In this document: positions 12,295 to 21,275 of the stretch, piece after piece | How the letters are laid out: every line of letters starts with the position of its first letter | Numbering within the stretch: position 1 is the stretch's first letter | DNA from: Sphingosinicella xenopeptidilytica | GTDB taxonomy: Bacteria > Pseudomonadota > Alphaproteobacteria > Sphingomonadales > Sphingomonadaceae | Direction: 5' to 3' | Length of the DNA: 64,000 nucleotides | NCBI RefSeq assembly: GCF_042676985.1 | Contig: NZ_JBHTIK010000002.1 | Coordinates: forward strand, 186,001-250,000 | Made by a program: the position numbers and the translations under genes | Notes under the pieces: model-generated | What the model was told of the DNA's origin: nothing | Database searches by the model: none | The model's input: only the letters and a program-made list of their open reading frames with translations

Positions 12295-13053
12295 TCAGCT
12301 GAAATTCGGCGGCCGCTTCTGCATGAAAGCCATGGCGGCCTCCATGAATTCCGGGGATTTCAGCCGCTCCGTGAAAAGCTCGCTTTCCAGCAGCAGACGC
12401 GCGGCGGTGTCCTCGCGGTTCCGGCGCAGCAGGCCCTTCGTCAGCTTCACCGATTCCGGCGCCTTCGCGGCGATGCCATGCGCGATGCGCCGCGCTTCGG
12501 TGTCTAGCTCGGCATGTGGCGCCAAACGGGAGGCAAGGCCGATCTTCACCGCCTCTTCGCCCGAAAGCCGCCGCCCGGTCAGGAACATGTCGCTCGCCAT
12601 CGCCGTGCCGACCACCTGAGGCAGCAGCAGCGAGGATCCCGCCTCGGGCACCAGCGCAAGGTCCGTGAACGGCGTCTGCAGCATGGCATTCTCGGAAACC
12701 ACCACGATGTCGCAGTGGAGCAGCATCGTCGTACCGACGCCGACCGCGACGCCGCCCACCGCCGCCATCAGCGGCTTTTCCGCGTTCAGGATCGAGCGCA
12801 GAAAGCGCGCCACCGGTGTATCTTGCCCACGCGGCGGGTTCGACTGGAAATCGACGAGGTCGTTACCGGAGGTGAACGCCTCGCCCGCACCGGTCAGCAG
12901 CACCACGCGGATGCCGTCGTCCGTCTGCGCCCCGTCGATCGCGTCCGCCATCGCCGCATACATGGCGTGCGTCAGCGCGTTCTTCTTGTCGGGGCGGTTC
13001 ATGGTGACGACGAGCACGCGGCCGTCGCGTTCGATGCGAATGTGGTCGGTCAT
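12295..13053 (-). CDS. Enoyl-CoA hydratase/isomerase family protein
   Basis: The 252-residue protein is a crotonase-fold enzyme: the oxyanion-hole segments are AFTSGNDLVDF and AAVGGVAVGVGTTMLLHCDI, followed by FTDLALVPEAGSSLLLPQVVG. The usual second catalytic acid position is a Glu in PEAGSS. It probably acts on 2-enoyl-CoA esters in fatty-acid or branched-chain breakdown, but substrate cannot be fixed. It is divergent from the TPP enzyme at 13155, with a ~100 bp shared promoter region. The ATG at 13053 (MTDHIRIERDG) is the natural family start. A GCCAAGC/GCTTGGC hairpin (12267-12283) lies downstream without a T-run. Confidence 0.85.
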   Translation of the reverse strand: MTDHIRIERDGRVLVVTMNRPDKKNALTHAMYAAMADAIDGAQTDDGIRVVLLTGAGEAFTSGNDLVDFQSNPPRGQDTPVARFLRSILNAEKPLMAAVGGVAVGVGTTMLLHCDIVVVSENAMLQTPFTDLALVPEAGSSLLLPQVVGTAMASDMFLTGRRLSGEEAVKIGLASRLAPHAELDTEARRIAHGIAAKAPESVKLTKGLLRRNREDTAARLLLESELFTERLKSPEFMEAAMAFMQKRPPNFS

Positions 13054-13154
13054 GCCGGGCTCAATGCCGGAAATACGCCCCAGCCGATAGCTGCGAGAGG
13101 GAAGAGGCTTCGCGCGGCTTGACTTCGCGCCGCCACGCGGGCACCGATCCACCT

Positions 13155-14801
13155 ATGCCGAGCGTGGCCGAAACCATCGCCGAAACTCTCGTCCATCAGG
13201 GCGTTAGCCACGTATTCTGCGTTCCGGGCGAATCCTACCTTGCCGTCCTCGATGCGCTGCACGGCGTGCAGAACAGAATCGCGCTCATCACCTGCCGCCA
13301 CGAAGCCGCTGCCGCAAACATGGCGGAGGCCTACGGCAAGCTGAACGGCAGGCCGGGCGTCGCGATGGTCACGCGCGGGCCGGGCGCCACGCACGCCTCG
13401 ATCGGCGTGCACACCGCGTTTCAGGATTCGACGCCGATGCTGCTGTTCGTCGGCGATGTCGGCACCGACATGATCGGGCGCGAAGCGTTTCAGGAGGTCG
13501 ATTACCGCCGCATGTTTGGCGCGCTCGCCAAGGGTGTGTTCGTGCTCGACCGCGCCGACCGCGCGCACGAGATCGTCGCTTCCGCCTATGCGCTCAGCCT
13601 CTCGGGCCGTCCGGGTCCGGTGGTGATCGCGCTGCCGGAAGATATCCTCACCGAGGAAGCATTGCCCGCGGTTGCCACGCGGATCGAGCCGCCGCAGGCC
13701 TCGCCCGATGCGTCGGCCATCGCCGCGCTTGCCAACATGCTCGACGCTGCCGAGCGGCCGCTGCTGTGGCTCGGCGGGCCGGGCTGGACGGCAGACGATG
13801 TTGCCGCCGTCCAAAGCTTCGCGGAAAGCGCGAAGCTTCCCGTCATCACCTCATGGCGCCGCAAGGACCGCTTCGACAACGCGCATCCGAACTATGCGGG
13901 CGAACTCGGCCTCGGTTCGAACCCGAAGCTCATCGATCGCGTCAAATCGGCCGATCTCGTCATCGCGCTCGGCACGCGGCTCGGTGAGGTCGCGAGTCAG
14001 GGCTACACCGTGCCCGCCGTGCCGAGTCCCGCGCAGAGCCTCGTCCATATCCATCCCGATGCCGATACGCTCGGGCGCGTCCGCCGCCCGGCGCTCGCGA
14101 TCCAGTCCTCGATCCGGCTGGCCTGCGCCGCGCTCGGCGAACTCGGCTTCGCCATCGATGGTTCGCGTTGGACGGATTGGACCCGCGCGGCGCGTGCCGA
14201 CTACGAGGCGTGGGTGCAGCCAACGAACGTTGTGAACGGTGTCAACATGGCCGAGGTGATCGGGCATCTGGACGACGTGCTCGGCGCCGACACCATCTAT
14301 TGCAACGGCGCGGGCAATTTCGCCGGGTGGCTGCACCGCTTCCATCAGCACCGCCGCATCGGCACGCAGCTTGCGCCGACATCGGGCGCGATGGGCTACG
14401 GCGTCCCCGCCGGGATCGCCGCGAAGCTGCTCCAGCCCGAGCGTGAGGTCGTGGTGCTCGCGGGCGACGGCGATTTCCTGATGTCGGGCAATGAACTCAT
14501 CACCGCCGCGCGTTATGGCGCGAACGTGATCTTCATCGTCGTCGATAACGGCCAGTACGGCACGATCCGGATGCATCAGGCGCGCGATTACCCGGGTCGG
14601 CAATCGGGCACCGCGCTCGTGAACCCGGATTTCTCCGCCTTTGCGCGCAGCTTCGGCTGCCATGGCGAAACCATTGATCGCACCGAGGATTTCCCCGCAG
14701 CGCTCGTTCGCGCCCGCGAAAGCGGCGTCCCCGCGCTCATCACCGTGAAAACCGATCCGCGCGAGATTTCTCCCGGAAGGCGGCTGGACGAAGCGGTATG
14801 A
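13155..14801 (+). CDS. Thiamine-pyrophosphate enzyme, acetolactate-synthase-like
   Basis: This 548-residue protein has the three-domain layout of the acetolactate synthase family. The catalytic glutamate is Glu50 in CRHEAAAANMAEAYG, and the TPP/Mg motif runs from GDGDFLMSGNEL to VVDNGQYG in the C-terminal domain. No regulatory small subunit is encoded nearby, so a catabolic role (an oxo-acid decarboxylase or ligase) is more likely than valine/isoleucine synthesis; this is inference. It overlaps the M20 hydrolase gene by ATGA and leads the cluster that ends in astB. The ATG at 13155 follows a rather poor ribosome-binding site. Confidence 0.8.
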   Translation: MPSVAETIAETLVHQGVSHVFCVPGESYLAVLDALHGVQNRIALITCRHEAAAANMAEAYGKLNGRPGVAMVTRGPGATHASIGVHTAFQDSTPMLLFVGDVGTDMIGREAFQEVDYRRMFGALAKGVFVLDRADRAHEIVASAYALSLSGRPGPVVIALPEDILTEEALPAVATRIEPPQASPDASAIAALANMLDAAERPLLWLGGPGWTADDVAAVQSFAESAKLPVITSWRRKDRFDNAHPNYAGELGLGSNPKLIDRVKSADLVIALGTRLGEVASQGYTVPAVPSPAQSLVHIHPDADTLGRVRRPALAIQSSIRLACAALGELGFAIDGSRWTDWTRAARADYEAWVQPTNVVNGVNMAEVIGHLDDVLGADTIYCNGAGNFAGWLHRFHQHRRIGTQLAPTSGAMGYGVPAGIAAKLLQPEREVVVLAGDGDFLMSGNELITAARYGANVIFIVVDNGQYGTIRMHQARDYPGRQSGTALVNPDFSAFARSFGCHGETIDRTEDFPAALVRARESGVPALITVKTDPREISPGRRLDEAV

Positions 14802-16027
14802 CCAAGCTCAGCGATGCCGAAGCGGGGGCGCTTGCGTTCCTCGATGATGCCCATGCGCCCATGCTCGCGGCGATCGAAAGCTGGGCGGGGATCAACACCG
14901 GCAGCCGCAACCTTCTGGGCCTCGCGCAGTACGCGGACGTGCTGACGGAAGCCTTCGCGCCGCTCGGCGGCGAGATCCGACGTGTGCCGCCAGCGCCCGT
15001 CGAGGCGGTGGACGCGGCGGGCCGCACCTTCGCGCTCGCGCACGGCGACAATCTCCACATCGTCATGGACCGCCCGGCGAACAAGCGCGTCCTCCTCACC
15101 GGTCACATGGACACGGTGTTCCCGGCCGACCACGCGTTCCAGGCGCTGCGCTGGCTGGCGGACGGGGTGCTGAACGGGCCGGGCGTCGCCGACATGAAGG
15201 GCGGCATCGCCGTCATGCTCTGGGCGCTCAAATGCTTCGAAGCGTCGCCGTTCGCACGCCAGCTCGGCTGGGAGATCGTGCTGAACAGCGACGAGGAGGT
15301 GTCCTCGCTCGGTTCCGGACCGCTGCTCGCCGAGGCCGGGCGGCGCTGCCAGATCGGCCTCACCTTCGAGCCCGCCTCGCTGCCTGACGGTACGCTTGCG
15401 GGTGCGCGCAAGGGCAGCGGCAACTTCGCCGCCGCCGTCGCGGGCAGGGCCGCACATGCGGGCCGCAACCCGGAGGAAGGGCGCAACGCGATCATCGCCG
15501 CGTCCGATCTCGCACTCCGGCTCGATGCGCTGAAAGGCCCGACGCTGTCGGTGAACGTCGCCAAGATGGACGGCGGCGGGCCGAACAACGTCGTTCCCGA
15601 TACCGCCGTGCTGCGCTGGAACATGCGCCCTTCGACCTTCGACGACCAGCACCGTGCCGCGCACGCCGTCGCCGATGCGATCAGCGCGGTGGCGGCCGCG
15701 CACGACGTCTCGATCCAGCTTTCCGGCAGCTTTGCGCGCCCGCCGAAACCGATGGACGCGCATCAGCAGAAGCTCTTCGATCTCGTGCGCGCCTGCGGCC
15801 TCGATCTCGGCCTCGACATCGGCTGGCGCGACACCGGCGGCGTCTGCGACGGCAACAATCTCGCCGCGGCGGGGCTTGCGGTCGTCGATACGCTTGGAGT
15901 ACGAGGTGGCTCGATCCACTCGGATCAAGAGTATCTGCTTACCGCGTCCCTTGTTGAAAGGGCGCGGCTGTCGGCACTGATCCTGATGCGTCTCGCGCAG
16001 GGTGCCTGGGACGGCCACGGGGCCTGA
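14798..16027 (+). CDS. M20-family metallo-hydrolase (carboxypeptidase G2 / succinyl-desuccinylase-like)
   Basis: The 409-residue protein has all metal ligands of family M20: His103 and Asp105 (TGHMDTVFP), Asp132 (GVADMKGG), the Glu166-Glu167 pair (NSDEEVSS), and a C-terminal His in IHSDQEY. A lid/dimerisation domain (about 200-310) is present. Relatives cleave N-acyl amino acids; DapE in this family removes N-succinyl groups. It sits directly upstream of astA, while the canonical desuccinylase gene astE (a different fold) is not in the cluster, so it may act on succinylated arginine-pathway intermediates (inference). An alternative is an N-acyl or folyl glutamate hydrolase. Confidence 0.82.
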   Translation: MTKLSDAEAGALAFLDDAHAPMLAAIESWAGINTGSRNLLGLAQYADVLTEAFAPLGGEIRRVPPAPVEAVDAAGRTFALAHGDNLHIVMDRPANKRVLLTGHMDTVFPADHAFQALRWLADGVLNGPGVADMKGGIAVMLWALKCFEASPFARQLGWEIVLNSDEEVSSLGSGPLLAEAGRRCQIGLTFEPASLPDGTLAGARKGSGNFAAAVAGRAAHAGRNPEEGRNAIIAASDLALRLDALKGPTLSVNVAKMDGGGPNNVVPDTAVLRWNMRPSTFDDQHRAAHAVADAISAVAAAHDVSIQLSGSFARPPKPMDAHQQKLFDLVRACGLDLGLDIGWRDTGGVCDGNNLAAAGLAVVDTLGVRGGSIHSDQEYLLTASLVERARLSALILMRLAQGAWDGHGA

Positions 16028-16115
16028 TCGGCACCGGCGCCGTTCGCCGGAAACGATATCGTCCCCGAAAACACGACAACGCGTGTGAAGGCGCGCCCGC
16101 GCCGGGGGAGATTAT

Positions 16116-17135
16116 ATGGTCTGGTTCATTCGGCCCGCGCGTGCGGACGATGTCGATGCCCTGCTCGTGCTTGCCGGGCAGACGGGCGGCGGTTTCACCA
16201 ACCTGCCGCCGGACCGCGATGCGCTCGCGCGCCGTATCGGCTGGAGCTGCGAGAGTTTCGCGCGCGAAGGCGCGCTCCCGCACGATGAACTCTACATGCT
16301 GCTGATGGAGGAGGCCGAAACGGGCCGCATCGGCGGCAGCGCGATGATCTTTTCGCGCCTCGGCGGCGAATGGCCCTTCTACACCTACAAGATCGCCACC
16401 GTGAACCAGACCTCGAAGGAACTCGGGCGCAACATCACGATGGAAGTGCTGCACCTCACCAACGATTTCAACGGGTCTGCCGAGGTCGGCGGCCTCTTCC
16501 TGCTCCCAGAACTGCGCGCGGAAGGCCTCGGCCGCCTGCTCGCACGCAGCCGCTACCTCTTCATGGCCCGCCACCGCGCACGTTTCCCCACGCGCGTCGT
16601 CGCCGAGCTTCGCGGCTGGCACCATCCCGACGGCAGCTCACCCTTCTGGGACGGGCTCGGCCGCAAGTTCTTCGAAATGCCCTTCCAGGAAGCCGACCAC
16701 TTCAATTCGCTGCACGGCAACCAGTTCATCGCCGATCTGATGCCCCGATACCCGATCTACACGGCGCTGCTGCCCGAAGACGCGCGCGCGGTGATCGGAA
16801 AGCCGCACGACACCGGCGTTCCGGCCTTGAAGCTGCTGGAGAAGGAGGGCTTCATCTACGAGGGCTACATCGACATCTTCGACGGCGGCCCCACCGTCTT
16901 CGCCTACATCGATAACATCCGCACCGTGCAGCAGTGCCGTCCGCTCGCGGTCGCGGATGGCGCGCTCGCCGAAGGCGGAGCGGTAAGCGCTCTCCTCGCG
17001 AAGGGCACGCTCCACGATTTCCGCGCATGGCAGAGCAGCGCCGCCGAGACCGCGCAGGGCCTGTCCCTCACCGCCGCGGAAACCCGCCTGCACGGCCTGG
17101 AGGCCGGGGAAACGATCAGCCATGTCGCAGCCTGA
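16116..17135 (+). CDS. astA: Arginine N-succinyltransferase
   Basis: The 339-residue protein is a full-length AstA: it opens MVWFIRPARADDVDALLVLA, has the family segment EVGGLFLLPELRAEGLGRLL and ends with a GNAT-like C-terminal domain (LLEKEGFIYEGYIDIFDGGP). AstA transfers succinyl from succinyl-CoA to the alpha-amino group of arginine, the first step of the arginine succinyltransferase catabolic pathway. The ATG at 16116 has a strong GGGGGAG ribosome-binding site. The gene overlaps astD by 14 nt. Confidence 0.93.
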   Translation: MVWFIRPARADDVDALLVLAGQTGGGFTNLPPDRDALARRIGWSCESFAREGALPHDELYMLLMEEAETGRIGGSAMIFSRLGGEWPFYTYKIATVNQTSKELGRNITMEVLHLTNDFNGSAEVGGLFLLPELRAEGLGRLLARSRYLFMARHRARFPTRVVAELRGWHHPDGSSPFWDGLGRKFFEMPFQEADHFNSLHGNQFIADLMPRYPIYTALLPEDARAVIGKPHDTGVPALKLLEKEGFIYEGYIDIFDGGPTVFAYIDNIRTVQQCRPLAVADGALAEGGAVSALLAKGTLHDFRAWQSSAAETAQGLSLTAAETRLHGLEAGETISHVAA

Positions 17136-18555
17136 ACTCGTCTCCATCGATCCGTCCACGGGCGAGGTGGTCTGGAGCGGGCCGGTCGCCAGCCTCGAGG
17201 ACGTGAACCGCGCGGTCGTCTCCGCGCGCGCCGCGCAGCCGGGGTGGGAGGCGCTGCGGCTTTCGGAACGCGTCGAGCTGATGCGGAAGTACCAGAACAT
17301 CGTGCGCGATCGCGGTGACGATCTCGCGGCGATGATCTCCCGCGAAACCGGCAAGCCGCTCTGGGAAACCAAGACCGAGGTGCAGAGCGTCATCGCCAAG
17401 GTCGATATCTCGCTCTCCGCCTATCAGGAGCGCACGGGGAGCCGGAAGAAGGAGGGCGAGAGCTTCACGCAGCAGCTTCGTCACCGGCCGCACGGCGTCC
17501 TCGCAGTGCTCGGCCCGTATAACTTCCCGGCGCACCTGCCGAACGGCCACATCGTGCCTGCGCTCCTCGCGGGCAACGCCGTGGTGTTGAAGCCGTCGGA
17601 GCTGACCCCCGGCACGGCGGCGCTGATGCGCGAATGCTGGATGCAGGCCGGGCTTCCCGAAGGCGCGCTCGAGATCGTGCAGGGCGGCGGCGATGTCGGC
17701 CGCGCGCTCGCCGGGCATGAAGGCATCGACGGTCTGCTCTTCACGGGGAGCGCTGGCACCGGCCACGCGCTCGCCCGCCAGTTCGCCGAAACGCCGGACA
17801 AGATTCTCGCGCTCGAAATGGGCGGCAACAACCCGCTCGTCGCGTGGGATGTGCGCGAGGCTGACCTTCCCGCCGCCGCGGCGCTCATCGTCCAGTCCGC
17901 TTTTCTCTCCGCCGGTCAGCGCTGCACCTGCGCGCGCCGCCTGATCGTCGAGGAGGGCAAGCACGAGGCACTCATCGCGCACGTGACCGCACTCATGGAC
18001 AAGCTCATCGTCGGCGCGCCTTTCGACGAGCCGCAGCCGTTCATGGGGCCGGTGGTCGACAATCGCGCCGCCGACCGTCTTCTGGATCAGGTCGCGGCGC
18101 TCAAGGCCAAAGGCGCACTCGCCATCCGGCCGCTTACGCGCAGCGTGCCGGACCGGCCGTTCCTCACCCCCGCGCTTATCGACGTGACGGAGGTTCCGCA
18201 CCGCCCCGACGAGGAGATGTTCGGCCCCGTGCTGCAACTCGTCCGCGTGCCGGATTTCTCCGCCGCGATGATGGAAGCGAACAATACGCGCTTCGGGCTT
18301 TCCGCCGGACTCATCGGCGGCGATCAGGCGCTTTACGACCGCTTCTGGTCGGGCGCCCGCGCAGGCATCGTCAACTGGAACCGCCCAACGAACGGCGCAG
18401 CGTCCAACGCCCCGTTCGGCGGCATCGGTGCCAGCGGCAACCATCGGCCGAGCGCGTATTACGCGGCGGATTACTGCGCATTTCCCGTCGCCAGCCTTGA
18501 GGAAAGCAAGGTGCGCGGCGCGATTCTCACGGGTTTGAAGGCGGACGAGGCATGA
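17122..18555 (+). CDS. astD: N-succinylglutamate 5-semialdehyde dehydrogenase
   Basis: The 477-residue aldehyde dehydrogenase has the usual landmarks: VLGPYNFPAHLPNGHI, the NAD loop FTGSAGTG, the general-base LEMGGNNP and the catalytic cysteine in SAGQRCTCARR. The PYNFPAH and GQRCTCARR forms are characteristic of AstD. It oxidises N-succinylglutamate semialdehyde to N-succinylglutamate. It overlaps astA by 14 nt and astB by ATGA, so the three genes are translationally coupled. Confidence 0.93.
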   Translation: MSQPELVSIDPSTGEVVWSGPVASLEDVNRAVVSARAAQPGWEALRLSERVELMRKYQNIVRDRGDDLAAMISRETGKPLWETKTEVQSVIAKVDISLSAYQERTGSRKKEGESFTQQLRHRPHGVLAVLGPYNFPAHLPNGHIVPALLAGNAVVLKPSELTPGTAALMRECWMQAGLPEGALEIVQGGGDVGRALAGHEGIDGLLFTGSAGTGHALARQFAETPDKILALEMGGNNPLVAWDVREADLPAAAALIVQSAFLSAGQRCTCARRLIVEEGKHEALIAHVTALMDKLIVGAPFDEPQPFMGPVVDNRAADRLLDQVAALKAKGALAIRPLTRSVPDRPFLTPALIDVTEVPHRPDEEMFGPVLQLVRVPDFSAAMMEANNTRFGLSAGLIGGDQALYDRFWSGARAGIVNWNRPTNGAASNAPFGGIGASGNHRPSAYYAADYCAFPVASLEESKVRGAILTGLKADEA

Positions 18556-19826
18556 AAACGGTCGAGGTGAATTTCGACGGGCTGATCGGCCCGACGCACA
18601 ATTACGCCGGGCTCAGCTTCGGCAATATCGCCAGCGCGAAGAACGCGGGCGGCACCTCGCGTCCGCGCGCCGCCGCGCTGCAGAGCATCGGCAAGATGCG
18701 CTTCCTGATGTCGCTCGGGCTGCCGCAAGGCTTCCTGCTCCCGCACGACCGCCCGAACGCGCCGTGGCTGCGCACGCTCGGCTTTGCGGGCAGCGATGCG
18801 GAGGTCTGCGCGGCCGGGTTTGCGGCGGACCCTGTACTTTTCCGCAACGCCATGTCGGCCTCGGCGACATGGACGGCAAATGCCGCCACGGTCTCGCCCG
18901 CGCCGGATACGGCGGATGGGCGTGTGCACCTCACCGCCGCCAACCTCTCCACGATGGCGCATCGCAGTATCGAACACACCGAAACGCACCGACAGCTCGC
19001 CATCGCCTTCGCGGACACGCGCCACTTCGCCGTTCACGCCGCCGTACCGCCCAAGTTCGGAGACGAAGGCGCGGCGAACTTCATGCGCCTCTGCCCGTCG
19101 CACGGAGAGAAGGGTGTCGAGGTCTTTATCTACGGCGAGGAGCGGCAGGGCCGTTTCCCCTCGCGGCAGGACCGGCGCGCTTCAGAGGCGGTCGCGCGGC
19201 TGAACGCCGTGAATGACGCAATCGTCTGGCCGCAGGCGGATGCGGCGATCCAGGCGGGCGCGTTCCACAACGACGTTGTCGCGGTCGCGAACGAACGCGT
19301 GCTCTTCGCGCATGAGCAGGCGTTCGAAAACAGGGAGGCGCTCTATGCGGAGTTGCGCCGCCGCCTGCCCGAGGTCGAGATCGTCGAGGTTCCGGCAAGC
19401 GCGGTCAGCCTCGAAGACGCCATCGGTTCCTACCTGTTCAACTCGCAGCTCGTCACGCTGCCCTCAGGCGAGATGGTGCTCGTGCTGCCGAAGGAGAGCG
19501 AGGAAAACGCGCGCGTGAAGGCGTGGCTGGAGACCATGCTCGCCGGCAACGGCCCGATCCGCGGCTGCCATTTCATCGACGTGCGCGAATCCATGAAAAA
19601 CGGCGGCGGCCCCGCGTGCCTCCGCCTCCGCGTTGCAGTGAGTGAAGCGGCCTACGCCGCCATAGACCCGCGTTTCCTGCTCGATAATGCAAAGGCGGAT
19701 GCGCTCGAACGCATGATCGAGACGCACTGGCCGGAAAGCATCGCCCCCGACGACCTCGGCAATCCCGCGCTCTGGGAAACGGCGTGGGAAGCCCGCCGGG
19801 CGCTGCTGAAGCTGTTGCACCTCTGA
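18552..19826 (+). CDS. astB: N-succinylarginine dihydrolase
   Basis: The 424-residue protein starts MKTVEVNFDGLIGPTHNYAG, matching AstB, and carries the amidinotransferase-fold catalytic cysteine in KNGGGPACLRLRV near the C-terminus. AstB splits two ammonia and CO2 from N-succinylarginine to give N-succinylornithine. It is the last gene of the cluster; astC (transaminase) and astE (desuccinylase) are not in the window. A perfect palindromic repeat at 19831-19896 follows immediately and probably stops transcription. Confidence 0.94.
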   Translation: MKTVEVNFDGLIGPTHNYAGLSFGNIASAKNAGGTSRPRAAALQSIGKMRFLMSLGLPQGFLLPHDRPNAPWLRTLGFAGSDAEVCAAGFAADPVLFRNAMSASATWTANAATVSPAPDTADGRVHLTAANLSTMAHRSIEHTETHRQLAIAFADTRHFAVHAAVPPKFGDEGAANFMRLCPSHGEKGVEVFIYGEERQGRFPSRQDRRASEAVARLNAVNDAIVWPQADAAIQAGAFHNDVVAVANERVLFAHEQAFENREALYAELRRRLPEVEIVEVPASAVSLEDAIGSYLFNSQLVTLPSGEMVLVLPKESEENARVKAWLETMLAGNGPIRGCHFIDVRESMKNGGGPACLRLRVAVSEAAYAAIDPRFLLDNAKADALERMIETHWPESIAPDDLGNPALWETAWEARRALLKLLHL

Positions 19827-19830
19827 ATTC

Positions 19831-19896
19831 GTCATCCCGGCGCAGGCCGGGATCCATAACCGTGTTGGCATGGATCCCGGCCTGCGCCGGGATGAC
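19831..19896. repeat. REP-like palindrome between convergent genes
   Basis: Two perfectly complementary 26-base arms (19831-19856 and 19871-19896) flank a 14-base loop. The arm begins GTCATCCCGGCGCAGGCC, a motif typical of palindromic intergenic elements dispersed in many high-G+C proteobacterial genomes. It sits between the ends of astB and selO, where the strong hairpin can act as a bidirectional terminator or mRNA stabiliser. No T-run follows either arm. Confidence 0.9.
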
Positions 19897-19898
19897 GG

Positions 19899-21275
19899 CT
19901 ATGCATAAGCCTCGCCCATCCGGCGGATAGCGGCGATCTTGGCGTTGAAGGCGCCCCAGTCGTCGGCCGCGTCGATCGGCGCCCAGATCGCTTCCACCTC
20001 GTCGATCAGCATCGTGCAGGGTTCGGCGTCTGACCAGTAAGAGTGGGAGATGTCCGCGGCTGGTTCGTACGCCGAAACCGCCGTGCGGAACGCCGCGAAA
20101 GCATCGCTCTCGTACACCGCATCCGCCGGACTCGGCCCCCGCCGCCTCCCGCCGCGCCAGTCGAACCAGAACCGGTCGGGCTCGATATCGCTCGCGCCGA
20201 GCGCCGCCTCGATCGCAAGTGCCAGCGCTTCATCCGCTTTCGTGCCGAGCGGCTTCACGCCGAGCCGCCACAGGTAACGCTCGGCAAGCGCCGCCTCATA
20301 GCGTTCGGGATAGGTCTTCAGCGCCGGGATCAGGCTTTCGGCGGGCGCAACCGTGCGCAGCGCCATCGCGAGTTGGTGCACGTTCCATTGCAGCGCCTCG
20401 GCCTGCCGTCCGAAGCTGTAGAGGCCGAACTGGTCGAAATAGGCGGCGGTGAAGCCGTCGTCCCAGCGCGGTACGAAGCGCCACGGGCCGTAGTCGAAGC
20501 TCTCGGCGGTGACATTGATATTGTCGGTGTTGAGCACGCCGTGCACGAATCCGGCCGCGCGCCAGCTCGCCGCAAGCCGCGCCGCACCCGCCACGGCATG
20601 GTCCATCAGCGCCGCATAGGGATCATCGTGCGCGCCGCCGACGAAATGGCGGAGGCAATAGTCGACGAGCGGCGGTATCGCCTCCAGATGCTTCAGATAC
20701 GCGAGCCGCTGGAACGTGCCATAGCGGATATGGCTGTGGCTGAGACGGACGAGCACGGAAGAGCGGGTGGGGGAGGGCTCGTCGCCGCGCGTCAGCGCCT
20801 CGCCGGTCTCGATCAGCGAAAAGCTCTTCGAGGTGTAGACGCCGAGCGCCTCCAGCATCTCGGTCGCCAGCACCTCGCGCATGCCGCCTTTCAGCGTCAG
20901 CCGTCCGTCGCCGAAGCGGCTGTAGGGGGTCTGGCCCGATCCCTTGGTGCCGAGGTCGAGCAGCCGGTCCTCGCCGTCGCGCATCTGCGCGAACAGGAAG
21001 CCGCGCCCGTCGCCGATCTCGGGGTTATAGGTGCGGAACTGGTGGCCGTGGTAGCGCAGCGCCAGCGGCTGCTCCAGATTGCCCGGCAGTGGTGCGAAGC
21101 GGCCGAAGTGGCGCAGCCAGTCCTCATCGGAAAGCTCGCCGAGTCCTAACGTTTCGGCATGGTGCTGATTGCGGAAGCGCAGGATCGTTTGCGGAAAGTC
21201 CGCGGCCCGAACGGGGTCGTAGTAGTCGCTGCCGAGTTCGAGGATCGCGGGGTCCGGACGATACCGTCCCGTCAT
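19899..21275 (-). CDS. selO: SelO-family protein adenylyltransferase (YdiU/UPF0061)
   Basis: The 458-residue protein is a SelO pseudokinase. Recognisable pieces are RYHGHQFRTYNPEIGDGRG, the nucleotide-binding LGTKGSGQTPYSR, RLTLKGG, the metal-binding HGVLNTDN and the FDYGPW segment with RWDD. Family members transfer AMP to Ser/Thr/Tyr of target proteins and influence redox homeostasis. The C-terminal Cys or Sec that is redox-active in several SelO proteins is absent: the chain ends MGEAYA with no nearby cysteine. The start codon overlaps the stop of the tetR-type gene as ATGA. Confidence 0.88.
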   Translation of the reverse strand: MTGRYRPDPAILELGSDYYDPVRAADFPQTILRFRNQHHAETLGLGELSDEDWLRHFGRFAPLPGNLEQPLALRYHGHQFRTYNPEIGDGRGFLFAQMRDGEDRLLDLGTKGSGQTPYSRFGDGRLTLKGGMREVLATEMLEALGVYTSKSFSLIETGEALTRGDEPSPTRSSVLVRLSHSHIRYGTFQRLAYLKHLEAIPPLVDYCLRHFVGGAHDDPYAALMDHAVAGAARLAASWRAAGFVHGVLNTDNINVTAESFDYGPWRFVPRWDDGFTAAYFDQFGLYSFGRQAEALQWNVHQLAMALRTVAPAESLIPALKTYPERYEAALAERYLWRLGVKPLGTKADEALALAIEAALGASDIEPDRFWFDWRGGRRRGPSPADAVYESDAFAAFRTAVSAYEPAADISHSYWSDAEPCTMLIDEVEAIWAPIDAADDWGAFNAKIAAIRRMGEAYA

